Assembly: GCA_013817245.1 (NCBI GenBank)
Contig: JACDDA010000006.1
Location: forward strand, 62,001 to 126,000
Direction of reading: 5' to 3'
DNA: 64,000 nucleotides
Source of the DNA: Gammaproteobacteria bacterium
GTDB lineage: Bacteria > Pseudomonadota > Gammaproteobacteria > HTCC5015
Below, piece by piece: positions 55,265-64,000 of the stretch. The translations under genes and the position numbers were made by a program. Each line of letters starts with the position of its first letter. The stretch's first letter is position 1. The notes beneath the pieces were generated by a model. It did no database searches. It saw nothing but the letters and a program-made list of their open reading frames with translations, and had not been told where the DNA came from.

Positions 55265-55651
55265 TTAACGTTTTTGTAAGCGTGCCGGTTTAACCATACG
55301 TGCTTTTAAAACTTCTTCGGTTGTTTCTAATTGCGGATCCCATAATTTTTCTAAATTATAAAAAGCGCGAACCGTGGGTTGCATCACGTGTATCACTACA
55401 TCGCCCAAATCTACCAAGATCCATTCTGCTTCGCGTTCACCTTCAACACCTAAAGGACGCACACCCGCAGCTTTACTTTTTTCTGCCACGCTGTCCGCCA
55501 ACGCTTTTACATGGCGCGAAGAAGTACCGCTCACCACAATCATCCAATCCATCACACTGGTTAATTTTTTTACATCTAACACAGTAATTTCATTACCTTT
55601 CACATCTTCCAATGCCGCTACTGCGAGCGCTTTTAATTCATCAGTTTTCAT
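55265..55651 (-). CDS. rsfS: Ribosomal silencing factor RsfS
   Basis: 128 residues. Binds uL14 and blocks 50S-30S joining in starved cells. It has the family pattern ALEDVKGNEITVLDVKKLT, MDWMIVVSGTSSRHVKALAD and GEREAEWILVDLGDVVIHVMQ, followed by REFYNLEKLW-type FYNLEKLWDP. It lies 20 bases behind nadD; the nadD-rsfS-rlmH order is standard in bacteria. Confidence 0.95.
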   Translation of the reverse strand: MKTDELKALAVAALEDVKGNEITVLDVKKLTSVMDWMIVVSGTSSRHVKALADSVAEKSKAAGVRPLGVEGEREAEWILVDLGDVVIHVMQPTVRAFYNLEKLWDPQLETTEEVLKARMVKPARLQKR

Positions 55652-55671
55652 AATGTTGCTAATCTCGTATT

Positions 55672-56346
55672 TTAAAATGATTGATAAATATTATTAGTAG
55701 CCAACCATTGACCCACCGTCGGCGGCAGCCAATGATCCGGTAATGATTCGCCGGCGTTTAAATAAGCTCTGATTGCGGTAGATGAAATTGCATATTCCGG
55801 CGTTTCCAAAAAAATAATAGCACCAGCTTTGCGCGTACGTAATTCCTTAAACTGTTGTATCGATAAACCGTGTTGCTGATACCACTCGTCTGCTAAGCTT
55901 TGCGGATCTAAACGATAGTTCGGTCGCGCCATGACGATGATATACGTGAGTTGTAAAATATCAACAGCACGATGCCATGTTGGAAAATGTGCAAATGCAT
56001 CTTGTCCCATTACCAAACACAATTGCGCGCCAGGATAGTCATGCGTTAATTCTTGCAAGCTATCAAACGTATAACTAGCACCTACTCGTGTTAATTCGCG
56101 CTCATCAATCTGCATCTGCGGAAATTCAAGACAAGCGAGTTGCAACATGTGCAAACGTTGCGCAGCATTTGCAATTGGCGGCGCACGATGCGCAGGCTCG
56201 CCACAAGGCATTAATAACAACCTATGTAAATTTAAAGTTTGAATTACCGCTTGCGCGGAGCGCAAATGACCGTAATGCACAGGATCAAAAGTACCGCCGA
56301 GAATGCCGATGAATTGATTAGCGAATAAAGTGTTGCTCAGCGTCAA
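55672..56346 (-). CDS. nadD: Nicotinate-nucleotide adenylyltransferase
   Basis: 224 residues; makes NaAD from NaMN and ATP, the step after NadC (36.4 kb). The nucleotidyltransferase motif GGTFDPVHYGHLRSAQ lies near residue 17, and the C-terminal signature SSTAIRAYLNAGE is present. It is in the holA-proA-nadD-rsfS-rlmH run with 16 bases between proA and nadD. Confidence 0.95.
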   Translation of the reverse strand: MTLSNTLFANQFIGILGGTFDPVHYGHLRSAQAVIQTLNLHRLLLMPCGEPAHRAPPIANAAQRLHMLQLACLEFPQMQIDERELTRVGASYTFDSLQELTHDYPGAQLCLVMGQDAFAHFPTWHRAVDILQLTYIIVMARPNYRLDPQSLADEWYQQHGLSIQQFKELRTRKAGAIIFLETPEYAISSTAIRAYLNAGESLPDHWLPPTVGQWLATNNIYQSF

Positions 56347-56362
56347 CGATATTCACGTCCGC

Positions 56363-57652
56363 TTATTGGCGGATATGCCCCTCGCCTAACACAATATATT
56401 TCTGCGTCGTTAAACCTTCTAAACCTACCGGTCCACGCGCATGGAGTTTGTCGGTACTAATACCAATTTCCCCGCCCAAGCCATATTCAAAACCATCTGC
56501 AAAACGTGTCGAAGCATTAACCATCACTGAACTTGAATCAACTTCACGTAAGAAACGTCGCGCGCGCGCATAATCTTCCGTGACAATTGCGTCGGTATGA
56601 TGTGATCCATAATGATTAATAAACATAATCGCTGCATCTATATCTGCAACTATCTTGATTGCTAAAATCGGCGCTAGATATTCTGTATACCAATCATCTT
56701 CTGTAGCGGCATTGATGTTTGGCAAAATCGTCCGCGTTGTTGCACAGCCGCGCAGCTCTACGCCTTTCGCCAAATAATCTTTTGCTAAGATGGGTAATAA
56801 TTTATCGGCCAGCGGTGCCGCGATTAATAAGTTCTCCATCGCATTACAAACACCATAACGATGCGTTTTGGCATTCACGGCGATCTTCAGGGCTTTTTCT
56901 AAATCTGCTTTATCATCAATATAAACATGACAAACGCCATCCAAATGTTTAATCACCGGAATTTCTGCTTCTGCGGTCACGCGCTCAATTAACGATTTAC
57001 CACCGCGCGGAATAATAACGTCGACATATTCTTTCATTTTTAATAATTGACCGACCAAAACACGATCCGCGCTTTTTAAAACTTGCACCGCATCCGTCGT
57101 TAAACCTGCCGCTTGCAAACCCGCGTGAAAACAATCCGCTAACGCTAAATTCGAATACAAAGCTTCTGAACCACCGCGCAAAATAGTGGCGTTGCCGGAT
57201 TTCAAACATAAAGCGGCGGCTTCAATCGTAACGTTGGGACGGGATTCATAAATAATACCGATCACGCCTAAAGGCACACGCATTTTGCCGACTTGAATAC
57301 CGGAAGGCCGATAACTCAAATTCGTTATTTCACCAATCGGATCCGCTAAATTTGCTACTTGTTGTAAACCTTCCGCCATCGCAGCAATACGCGCCGGATT
57401 TAACGCTAAGCGATCTAAAGACGCCGCATCTAAATTTTTGGCTTGTGCCGCACTGAGGTCTTTTTCATTCGCCGCCAAAATTAAAGCTTCATGCTCACGC
57501 AATAATTGCGCAGTTGCCAATAACGCTTGGTTTTTAATGTGCGTGTCCGCATAGGCCAACAGCCGAGATGCGGCTCGCGCCCGCGCGCCTACCGCTAACA
57601 TATAGTCAACTTGGTCTTGGGCGGTTTTGCTGGCTACTGCATTCATCGTCAT
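56363..57652 (-). CDS. proA: Glutamate-5-semialdehyde dehydrogenase (gamma-glutamyl phosphate reductase)
   Basis: 429 residues; reduces glutamyl-5-phosphate in proline synthesis. Conserved stretches: [67 protein letters not shown] (catalytic Cys), [39 protein letters not shown]. The start may be the ATG at 57652 or two codons later. proB is not nearby. It lies between holA and nadD. Confidence 0.95.
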   Translation of the reverse strand: MTMNAVASKTAQDQVDYMLAVGARARAASRLLAYADTHIKNQALLATAQLLREHEALILAANEKDLSAAQAKNLDAASLDRLALNPARIAAMAEGLQQVANLADPIGEITNLSYRPSGIQVGKMRVPLGVIGIIYESRPNVTIEAAALCLKSGNATILRGGSEALYSNLALADCFHAGLQAAGLTTDAVQVLKSADRVLVGQLLKMKEYVDVIIPRGGKSLIERVTAEAEIPVIKHLDGVCHVYIDDKADLEKALKIAVNAKTHRYGVCNAMENLLIAAPLADKLLPILAKDYLAKGVELRGCATTRTILPNINAATEDDWYTEYLAPILAIKIVADIDAAIMFINHYGSHHTDAIVTEDYARARRFLREVDSSSVMVNASTRFADGFEYGLGGEIGISTDKLHARGPVGLEGLTTQKYIVLGEGHIRQ

Positions 57653-57683
57653 TCCAATGGTGGTTCTAATTTATTAAGACACT

Positions 57684-58820
57684 CTATCTATAGGTAGTAG
57701 GCGATCTATTCTGGCGGGCGACCACCGAACTCAACGCAGGTTCTAAGCCAAACGGGCCGCATAATTCCAAACAAAGGCCGGTTAATACTACCCAAGGTTG
57801 CTGGCTACCTAAACCCAAAGCGGAGTTGCCATTGGCCATGCTACTGGCCCAACCCGCGCCTTTACTTACTTGATCCGCGCGCGCTGCTAAGCGCATGAGT
57901 ATACCCCATGTCTTTAAACCCGTAGCCTCAGGCCGGATACGTTTTAATGCGGCTTGGACTAAGGGTTTACGTTTTTCCCACACCGCCGCAAAGACACTCG
58001 CCGCCGGCCGACCTTGCGCTAGCGCCATGGCCATGGTGGTTAAACCGCGAATTTCGTTGGCCAAGGCCCAGGCCACTAAAGCCGGCGTCTCACCTTCCGC
58101 GCGCAGACCATTTAATATGCGCAGGGTTTTGGCGGTTTTACCTTCCAACGCCGCATCGACCAGATCGTAAACACTAAAGCGGGCGCTATCGGCGACGGCT
58201 TCCGCTACCTCGCGGACATTCACCTTTACCGGTTGCGCGGCACTCGCGGACTTTAACAAAACCAATTTATCAATTTCTTGCGCAGCCGCCAGCAGATTGC
58301 CTTCTACTCGCAATGCCAATAACTCCACTGCTTCGCGATCCGCTTGTAAACCACGGGCTTGCAAACGTTCATTAATCCACTGCGGCATGCGATTACTGGC
58401 CACTGGCCAAATCGTCACGATCACACCGACTTTATCTAAGGCTTTATACCAGGCAGCACCTTGCGAACGTTTATCCAATTTAGGACATTGCACCAATAAC
58501 ACGGTGTCATTCGGCAAACGTTCGGTGTATTCCTGCAAAGCTTCACTGCCCGCTTTACCGGGCGAACCCTGAATGCGCAAATCCAATACGCGACGATCCG
58601 CAAACAAGGACAAACTATTCGCGGCTAATAACAAATGTTGCCAATCAAAATCGCGGCCCGCTTCAAATACTTCTCGATCTAGATAAGCTTGCGCACGCGC
58701 CGCTTTACGCACCGCATCCGCCGCTTCCATCATTTGCAATGGTTCATCACCCGTCAATAAATACACGGGCGCGAGCCGTTGCTGTACCGATTTTTCAAGT
58801 TGTGCGGGCGCTAATTGCAT
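57684..58820 (-). CDS. holA: DNA polymerase III delta subunit
   Basis: 378 residues of the clamp-loader delta subunit. The N-terminus MQLAPAQLEKSVQQRLAPVYLLTGDEPLQMMEAADAVRKAA and the LFADRRVLDLRI block are typical, followed by the AAA+-like lid and a helical C-terminal collar. It has no Walker A, as expected. Its C-terminus (after GLCLELCGPFGLEPALSS) is longer than in E. coli. It is first in the minus-strand run; lptE, often upstream, is absent here and greA lies there instead. Confidence 0.92.
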   Translation of the reverse strand: MQLAPAQLEKSVQQRLAPVYLLTGDEPLQMMEAADAVRKAARAQAYLDREVFEAGRDFDWQHLLLAANSLSLFADRRVLDLRIQGSPGKAGSEALQEYTERLPNDTVLLVQCPKLDKRSQGAAWYKALDKVGVIVTIWPVASNRMPQWINERLQARGLQADREAVELLALRVEGNLLAAAQEIDKLVLLKSASAAQPVKVNVREVAEAVADSARFSVYDLVDAALEGKTAKTLRILNGLRAEGETPALVAWALANEIRGLTTMAMALAQGRPAASVFAAVWEKRKPLVQAALKRIRPEATGLKTWGILMRLAARADQVSKGAGWASSMANGNSALGLGSQQPWVVLTGLCLELCGPFGLEPALSSVVARQNRSPTTYR

Positions 58821-58932
58821 ATATAACAGCTCAAATTATTTAATCGTCATTATTCGCTAATCAATTGATTGCCGCAAATAAGCCTTACATCAAGACCACT
58901 TCTAACGCAGCCACTAGATTTAATTGCCGAAT

Positions 58933-58956
58933 AAAAAAGCGGCCAATGGCCGCTTT
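58933..58956 (-). terminator. Intrinsic terminator after greA
   Basis: Minus-strand AAAGCGGCC and GGCCGCTTT with a short loop are followed by TTTATT. It lies 25 bases after the greA stop and separates the carAB-greA unit from holA. Confidence 0.85.
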
Positions 58957-58980
58957 ATAAAAACCTGCGACCCTAACCTT

Positions 58981-59457
58981 TTAAATATACTTTACATCAA
59001 CCACTTCGTATTCTTTAATGCCACTGGGTGCTTTTACTTGCGCGACATCATCCACTTCTTTACCAATCAACGCGCGCGCAATCGGCGAGCTAATCGAAAT
59101 AAAACCTTGCTTAATATCAGCTTCGTCATCGCCTACAATTTTATACGTAACTTCAACACCACTAGCAACTTCTACCAACTCTACCGTAGCGCCAAACACG
59201 ATGCGGCCATTGGCATTAATTTTAGTAACATCAATAATTTCAGCATTCGATAATTTTGCTTCTAATTCTTTAATACGGCCTTCTGCAAAACTTTGTTGTT
59301 CACGCGCCGCATGATATTCAGCGTTTTCTTTTAAATCGCCGTGCGCACGCGCATCCGCAATCGCTTGAATAATTCGCGGCCGATCAACATTTTTAAGTTT
59401 TTCTAATTCGCTGCGCATTTTTTCTGCGCCTTGTACTGTAATGGGTACCTTTCCCAT
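58981..59457 (-). CDS. greA: Transcription elongation factor GreA
   Basis: 158 residues: a coiled-coil N-terminal domain ([48 protein letters not shown]; the tip DLKENAEY carries the acidic residues that stimulate RNA cleavage in a backtracked polymerase) and a C-terminal FKBP-like domain ([18 protein letters not shown]). It is 3 bases behind carB, the usual gammaproteobacterial arrangement. Confidence 0.97.
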   Translation of the reverse strand: MGKVPITVQGAEKMRSELEKLKNVDRPRIIQAIADARAHGDLKENAEYHAAREQQSFAEGRIKELEAKLSNAEIIDVTKINANGRIVFGATVELVEVASGVEVTYKIVGDDEADIKQGFISISSPIARALIGKEVDDVAQVKAPSGIKEYEVVDVKYI

Positions 59458-59460
59458 AAA

Positions 59461-62400
59461 TCACCCCTTATTAGCATCCTGGTGAGAATCTTGAGTCAAC
59501 GTCTGATGCAAATCCTGCAATCGATTTACCTGATAATTATCAACATAGTCTAACGCCATACAGCTTGCACGTGCACCTGAAATGGTCGTGGTTAATGTCA
59601 CTTTATGATTCATCGCTTCTCGACGAATCGCAAATGAGTCACGAATCGCTTGTTTACCTTCAGTGGTATTCACAATCATCGCTATCTCATCATTCTTAAT
59701 CATATCCACAATATGCGGTCGACCTTGTGTAACTTTATTAACACGTTCACAAGCCACGCCCGCACGTGTCAATACTTCTGAAGTTCCATCAGTGGCTAAA
59801 ATTTTAAAGCCGCGTTTAATTAATTCGCGCGCCACGTCAATAGCAGCTGGCTTGTCGGCTTCGCGTACACTAATAAACGCCACACCGCTTTTCGGCAAAT
59901 TCACACCCGCGCCAAACATACTTTTACAAAATGCTTCACCAAAAGTACTGCCAATGCCCATGACTTCGCCCGTCGATTTCATTTCGGGGCCAAGCAAGGC
60001 ATCTACGCCAGGAAATTTAGTAAATGGAAACACAGATTCTTTCACAGAATAAAATCCAGGTATCACTTCATGCGTAATGCCTTGCTGGCGCAGACTTTGT
60101 CCCGCCATACAACGCGCCGCAATTTTTGCTAAAGGTCGACCGGTCGCTTTTGAAACAAAAGGCACCGTGCGTGACGCACGCGGATTTACTTCTAAAACAT
60201 AAACCGTCTCGCCTTGAATCGCAAACTGCGTGTTCATTAAGCCAATAACTTTTAAACCCTTTGCCATTTGCGCTACTTGCGTACGCAATACATCTTGCAC
60301 TTGTTTGCTTAATGTATAAGGCGGAATTGAACAAGCGGAATCACCTGAATGAATGCCGGCTTCTTCAATGTGCTCCATGATGCCGCCAATGATGACATCA
60401 GTGCCGTCACAAATCGCATCGATATCAACTTCAATCGCATCATTTAAAAAACGATCTAACAACACGGGCGAATCATTAGATACTTTAACGGCTGCACGCA
60501 TATAACGCTGCAATTCATCCGGACCAGAAACAATTTCCATACCACGGCCACCTAATACATAAGAAGGCCTTACTACTAACGGATAACCAATTTCATCAGC
60601 GAGTTTTAAAGCTGCTTCAGCAGTTTTTGCAGTACGATTCGGCGGTTGTTTTAAACCCAAATCGTTAATGAGCTTTTGAAAACGTTCACGGTCTTCTGCC
60701 AGATCAATTGAATCAGGACTGGTGCCAATAATAGGCGCGCCGGCTTTTTCTAAAGCGCGCGCTAATTTCAATGGCGTTTGACCGCCGTATTGCACAATCA
60801 CACCAAAAGGTTTTTCAACGTGCAAAATTTCTAATACATCTTCTAATGTCAGGGGTTCAAAATACAAACGATCAGAAGTATCGTAATCCGTTGAAACAGT
60901 TTCGGGATTACAATTTACCATGATGGTTTCATAACCATCTTCACGCAAAGCCAATGCCGCATGCACACAACAATAATCAAATTCAATGCCTTGACCAATT
61001 CGATTAGGCCCACCGCCTAACACCATAATTTTTTTACGCTGCGTAGGCTGCGCTTCGCATTCTTCTTCATAAGTCGAATACATATACGCGGTCGTCGCAG
61101 TAAATTCTGCAGCACAACTATCCACACGTTTATAGACTGGTCGAATATTGCACGACCAGCGATATTCGCGCACCGAGTGTTCGTCAATATTCAACACTGT
61201 CGCTAAACGACTATCAGAAAAACCTTTGCGTTTTAATTTACGTAATTCATCTGCGTCAATGCTTTTTAAACTACGACCCACTAAGGCTTGTTCGATGCGC
61301 ACTATTTCTTCGATTTGCACTAAAAACCAAGGATCAATCCAGGTTAACTGCTGCACTTCCGCAAGACTAAAGCCATTACGAAACGCATCGGCGACATACC
61401 ATAAACGTTCAGCACGTGGTTCGCGCAATTCGCGAATTAACGTATCACGCCAATTTTCATCGGCAATGCTCGCGTCTAACAAAGGTGTAAAACCATCCAC
61501 ACCAATTTCTAATCCGCGCAACGCTTTTTGCAATGATTCTTGAAAAGTGCGGCCTATCGCCATCACTTCACCGACCGATTTCATTTGTGTGGTTAAGCGA
61601 CTGTCCGCAGCAGGGAATTTTTCAAAAGCAAAACGCGGCACTTTCGTAACAACGTAATCAATGCTGGGTTCAAATGATGCTGGCGTTGCGCCGCCGGTAA
61701 TTTCATTTTGCAACTCATCTAAGGTATAACCTACCGCTAATTTAGCGGCCACTCTAGCAATCGGAAAACCCGTGGCTTTAGAAGCTAAGGCAGAAGAACG
61801 CGATACACGCGGATTCATTTCAATAACAATCATTTCACCATTTGCAGGATTCACCGCAAACTGTACGTTAGAGCCGCCCGTGTCCACGCCGATTTTACGT
61901 AACACCGCAATCGAAGCATTGCGCATGATTTGATATTCTTTATCCGTCAACGTTTGCGCAGGCGCAACGGTTATTGAGTCACCGGTATGCACGCCCATCG
62001 CATCAAGATTTTCAATCGAGCAAACAATGATGCAGTTATCTTTACGATCACGCACCACTTCCATTTCATATTCTTTCCAACCGAGCACTGATTCTTCTAA
62101 TAATAATTCATGCGTCGGCGACAAATCTAAACCACGCACCACGATTTCTTCAAACTCTTCGCGGTTATAAGCAATTCCGCCGCCTGTGCCACCCATCGTA
62201 AATGACGGACGAATAATTAACGGAAAACCAATTTCCGTAATCGCAACGCGCGCTTCTTCAATGTTATGCGCGATGATGGCACGCGGTGTCGCCAAACCAA
62301 TTTCTGTCATAGCTTGTTTAAAGCGCTCGCGATCTTCGGCCATATCAATCGCGTCTTCATTGGCGCCGATCATTTCTACGCCATACTCGGCTAACACACC

Positions 62401-62715
62401 GTTATGATGTAAATCTAAAGCGCAGTTCAACGCAGTTTGCCCGCCCATTGTGGGTAACAATGCATCGGGTTTTTCTTTTTTAATAATTTCCGCAACAGTG
62501 CGCCAATTAATCGGTTCAATATAAACCGCATCCGCCATATCAGGATCCGTCATGATGGTGGCAGGATTCGAGTTCACTAAAATAACGCGATAACCTTCTT
62601 CACGCAGTGCTTTACACGCTTGCGCGCCGGAATAATCAAACTCGCACGCTTGACCAATCACAATAGGACCTGCGCCGATAATCAAGATACTTTTTATATC
62701 AGTCCGTTTTGCCAT
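59461..62715 (-). CDS. carB: Carbamoyl-phosphate synthase large chain
   Basis: 1084 residues; two ATP-grasp halves make carbamoyl phosphate from bicarbonate, ammonia and 2 ATP. The first half starts [24 protein letters not shown] with [13 protein letters not shown], and the second starts [19 protein letters not shown] with [14 protein letters not shown]. The C-terminal allosteric domain (about 940-1084) carries the effector-binding region ([27 protein letters not shown]). The product feeds argF and pyrimidine synthesis. It lies 2 bases behind carA. Confidence 0.97.
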   Translation of the reverse strand: MAKRTDIKSILIIGAGPIVIGQACEFDYSGAQACKALREEGYRVILVNSNPATIMTDPDMADAVYIEPINWRTVAEIIKKEKPDALLPTMGGQTALNCALDLHHNGVLAEYGVEMIGANEDAIDMAEDRERFKQAMTEIGLATPRAIIAHNIEEARVAITEIGFPLIIRPSFTMGGTGGGIAYNREEFEEIVVRGLDLSPTHELLLEESVLGWKEYEMEVVRDRKDNCIIVCSIENLDAMGVHTGDSITVAPAQTLTDKEYQIMRNASIAVLRKIGVDTGGSNVQFAVNPANGEMIVIEMNPRVSRSSALASKATGFPIARVAAKLAVGYTLDELQNEITGGATPASFEPSIDYVVTKVPRFAFEKFPAADSRLTTQMKSVGEVMAIGRTFQESLQKALRGLEIGVDGFTPLLDASIADENWRDTLIRELREPRAERLWYVADAFRNGFSLAEVQQLTWIDPWFLVQIEEIVRIEQALVGRSLKSIDADELRKLKRKGFSDSRLATVLNIDEHSVREYRWSCNIRPVYKRVDSCAAEFTATTAYMYSTYEEECEAQPTQRKKIMVLGGGPNRIGQGIEFDYCCVHAALALREDGYETIMVNCNPETVSTDYDTSDRLYFEPLTLEDVLEILHVEKPFGVIVQYGGQTPLKLARALEKAGAPIIGTSPDSIDLAEDRERFQKLINDLGLKQPPNRTAKTAEAALKLADEIGYPLVVRPSYVLGGRGMEIVSGPDELQRYMRAAVKVSNDSPVLLDRFLNDAIEVDIDAICDGTDVIIGGIMEHIEEAGIHSGDSACSIPPYTLSKQVQDVLRTQVAQMAKGLKVIGLMNTQFAIQGETVYVLEVNPRASRTVPFVSKATGRPLAKIAARCMAGQSLRQQGITHEVIPGFYSVKESVFPFTKFPGVDALLGPEMKSTGEVMGIGSTFGEAFCKSMFGAGVNLPKSGVAFISVREADKPAAIDVARELIKRGFKILATDGTSEVLTRAGVACERVNKVTQGRPHIVDMIKNDEIAMIVNTTEGKQAIRDSFAIRREAMNHKVTLTTTISGARASCMALDYVDNYQVNRLQDLHQTLTQDSHQDANKG

Positions 62716-62717
62716 GA

Positions 62718-63884
62718 TTACGCTGTAGCCCGTTGTTGCATAAATTCAATAAACTGATCAAACAAAGGCGCAACATCATGCGGCCCTGGACTTGCTTCAG
62801 GATGACCTTGAAAACTAAATGCGGGTTTATCTATATGACGAATACCTTGTAACGATTGATCAAACAACGAGCGATGCGTCGCAATCAAATTTGCCGGCAA
62901 GGTTTTTTCATCTACTGCAAAACCATGATTCTGACTGCTAATCATCACTTGACCCGTACTTAAATCTTGCACCGGATGATTGCCGCCGTGATGACTAAAT
63001 TTCATTTTGATCGTGTTTGCACCGCAGGCTAAACCTAATAATTGATGTCCTAAACAAATACCAAAAATAGGTATTTCAGTTTCTAACAAACTGCGAATAG
63101 CTTCAATGGCGTAATCACAAGGCTCTGGATCACCCGGACCATTCGATAAAAATACACCATCCGGTTTTAATGCTAAGACTTCAACTGCAGTGGTCTGTGC
63201 GGGTACTACCGTTACGCGACAACCGCGCTCAACTAACATACGCAAAATATTGCGCTTGATGCCATAGTCATAGGCGACCACATGAAATTGACTATTCGCA
63301 GGAATAGGATGACCCACGCCTAATTGCCACACACTTTCTTGCCATTGATAAGATTTTTTGGTGGACACTTCTTTAGCCAGGTCTAAACCTTTTAAACCAG
63401 GGAAAGTTTTAATGGTTTGCAAAGCAGGCTGTAGTTGTAGCTGAGTTTGATTTTGTTTTAACAAAGCTTGCGCATCGGCACCCGCAAAAATAGCGCCTGC
63501 TTGAGCGCCTTTTTCACGCAAGATCCGTGTTAAGCGGCGCGTGTCGATATCCGCAATCGCGAGCACGCCACGGCGCTGCAAATACGCGGATAAGGTTTCC
63601 GTAGAACGAAAATTGCTGGCCACCAAGGGCAGATCACGAATCACTAAACCGGCGGCATATAAATCACTGGCTTCTTCGTCCTCGGCATTCATGCCGACAT
63701 TGCCAATATGCGGATACGTCAGTGTGATAATTTGGCGAGCATAAGAAGGGTCAGTGAGAATTTCTTGATAGCCCGTCATGGCCGTATTAAATACCACTTC
63801 GCCAACGCTAGTGCCGTCTGCGCCGATTGAAATACCTCGAAAGACACTACCATCTTCGAGTACCAGTACCGCCAGCTTACTCAA
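62718..63884 (-). CDS. carA: Carbamoyl-phosphate synthase small chain
   Basis: 388 residues; the glutaminase subunit. The N-terminal domain ([41 protein letters not shown]) is followed by a class I glutamine amidotransferase with [14 protein letters not shown] (nucleophile Cys) and [13 protein letters not shown] (His-Glu). The start codon is TTG at 63884 with GGAGG 4 bases upstream, and it leads into [12 protein letters not shown]. carB follows after 2 bases. Confidence 0.96.
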   Translation of the reverse strand: MSKLAVLVLEDGSVFRGISIGADGTSVGEVVFNTAMTGYQEILTDPSYARQIITLTYPHIGNVGMNAEDEEASDLYAAGLVIRDLPLVASNFRSTETLSAYLQRRGVLAIADIDTRRLTRILREKGAQAGAIFAGADAQALLKQNQTQLQLQPALQTIKTFPGLKGLDLAKEVSTKKSYQWQESVWQLGVGHPIPANSQFHVVAYDYGIKRNILRMLVERGCRVTVVPAQTTAVEVLALKPDGVFLSNGPGDPEPCDYAIEAIRSLLETEIPIFGICLGHQLLGLACGANTIKMKFSHHGGNHPVQDLSTGQVMISSQNHGFAVDEKTLPANLIATHRSLFDQSLQGIRHIDKPAFSFQGHPEASPGPHDVAPLFDQFIEFMQQRATA

Positions 63885-63916
63885 ACTGCCTCCGAATCGT
63901 GCCGAGTCTAGATGTG

Positions 63917-63977
63917 AAAAACGGGACGAGCCAGGTGCGACCCCAATAAATGAAGGTCTCAGAGGCTCATCCCGTTT
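63917..63977 (-). terminator. Long hairpin upstream of carA
   Basis: On the minus strand AAACGGGATGAGCC pairs with GGCTCGTCCCGTTT (14 bases with one G-U) and is followed by TTTTTCAC. Loop of about 30 bases contains a further short stem (GACC/GGTC). It may end a gene outside the window or act as an attenuator of carAB. Confidence 0.65.
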
Positions 63978-64000
63978 CAGGAATGCGTTGACGCGTGGTG

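Noticed and set aside
58821-58980. tRNA or small RNA gene between holA and greA
   Set aside because: Only a greA terminator is seen; no cloverleaf or other conserved RNA structure.

Overview
The window reads as ordinary chromosome of a gammaproteobacterium with moderate to low GC. Evidence for this class: bifunctional ArgA and metal-dependent ArgE, the carA-carB-greA order, the yhdP-nit-tldD-pmbA neighbourhood, Mpl with AmpD, RNase D, RNase T, RNase G and PhoR/PhoB with E. coli-like Pho boxes. I cannot fix the order or genus. There is no rRNA, tRNA, CRISPR array, prophage or intact insertion sequence.

Layout. 0-7 kb: 5' part of ampD (leaving the window at base 1), head to head with rep, then rnd; an 870-base intergenic mosaic of palindromes; a serine esterase and ilvD. 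7-24 kb: a Fic enzyme, a DUF4153-like membrane protein and DedA; argE and argA with small membrane genes (RDD, Gdx/SugE, LemA-like); a minus-strand run with a LON-domain protein, msrB, ubiX, a Ser/Thr kinase fused to a cyclic-nucleotide-binding domain, and mpl; a GST; an outer-membrane barrel divergent from a FecR-domain protein; RNase T, GrxD and a PuuD-type membrane protein. 24-27 kb: argD-argF.

27-41.5 kb is a phosphate block: phoU-pstB-pstA-pstC-pstS, phoR and phoB on the minus strand; then an aquaporin and an arsenate reductase-like phosphatase, nadC, ppk, sixA and ppx. I find four PhoB-box/-10 combinations (pstS, phoB, aquaporin-arsC, ppk), each with exactly 10 bases between box and -10. 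The module appears to take up phosphate, store it as polyphosphate, release it, and, by inference, deal with arsenate that enters through the same transporter.

41.5-64 kb is mostly minus strand: a lipoprotein, NhaD, an omptin-like barrel, pmbA/tldD, a nitrilase-family amidase, yhdP, rng, maf, rlmH, rsfS, nadD, proA, holA, then greA-carB-carA.

Most interesting points: PhoB control of an AqpS/ArsC-like pair, with a predicted leaderless aquaporin mRNA; a long inverted repeat in the pstS leader; the nested palindromic element at 3.77-4.27 kb; the kinase/cNMP fusion with DFS in place of DFG; and 11-base tandem repeats beside the GST gene. I did not find a clearly new multi-gene defence or mobile system.
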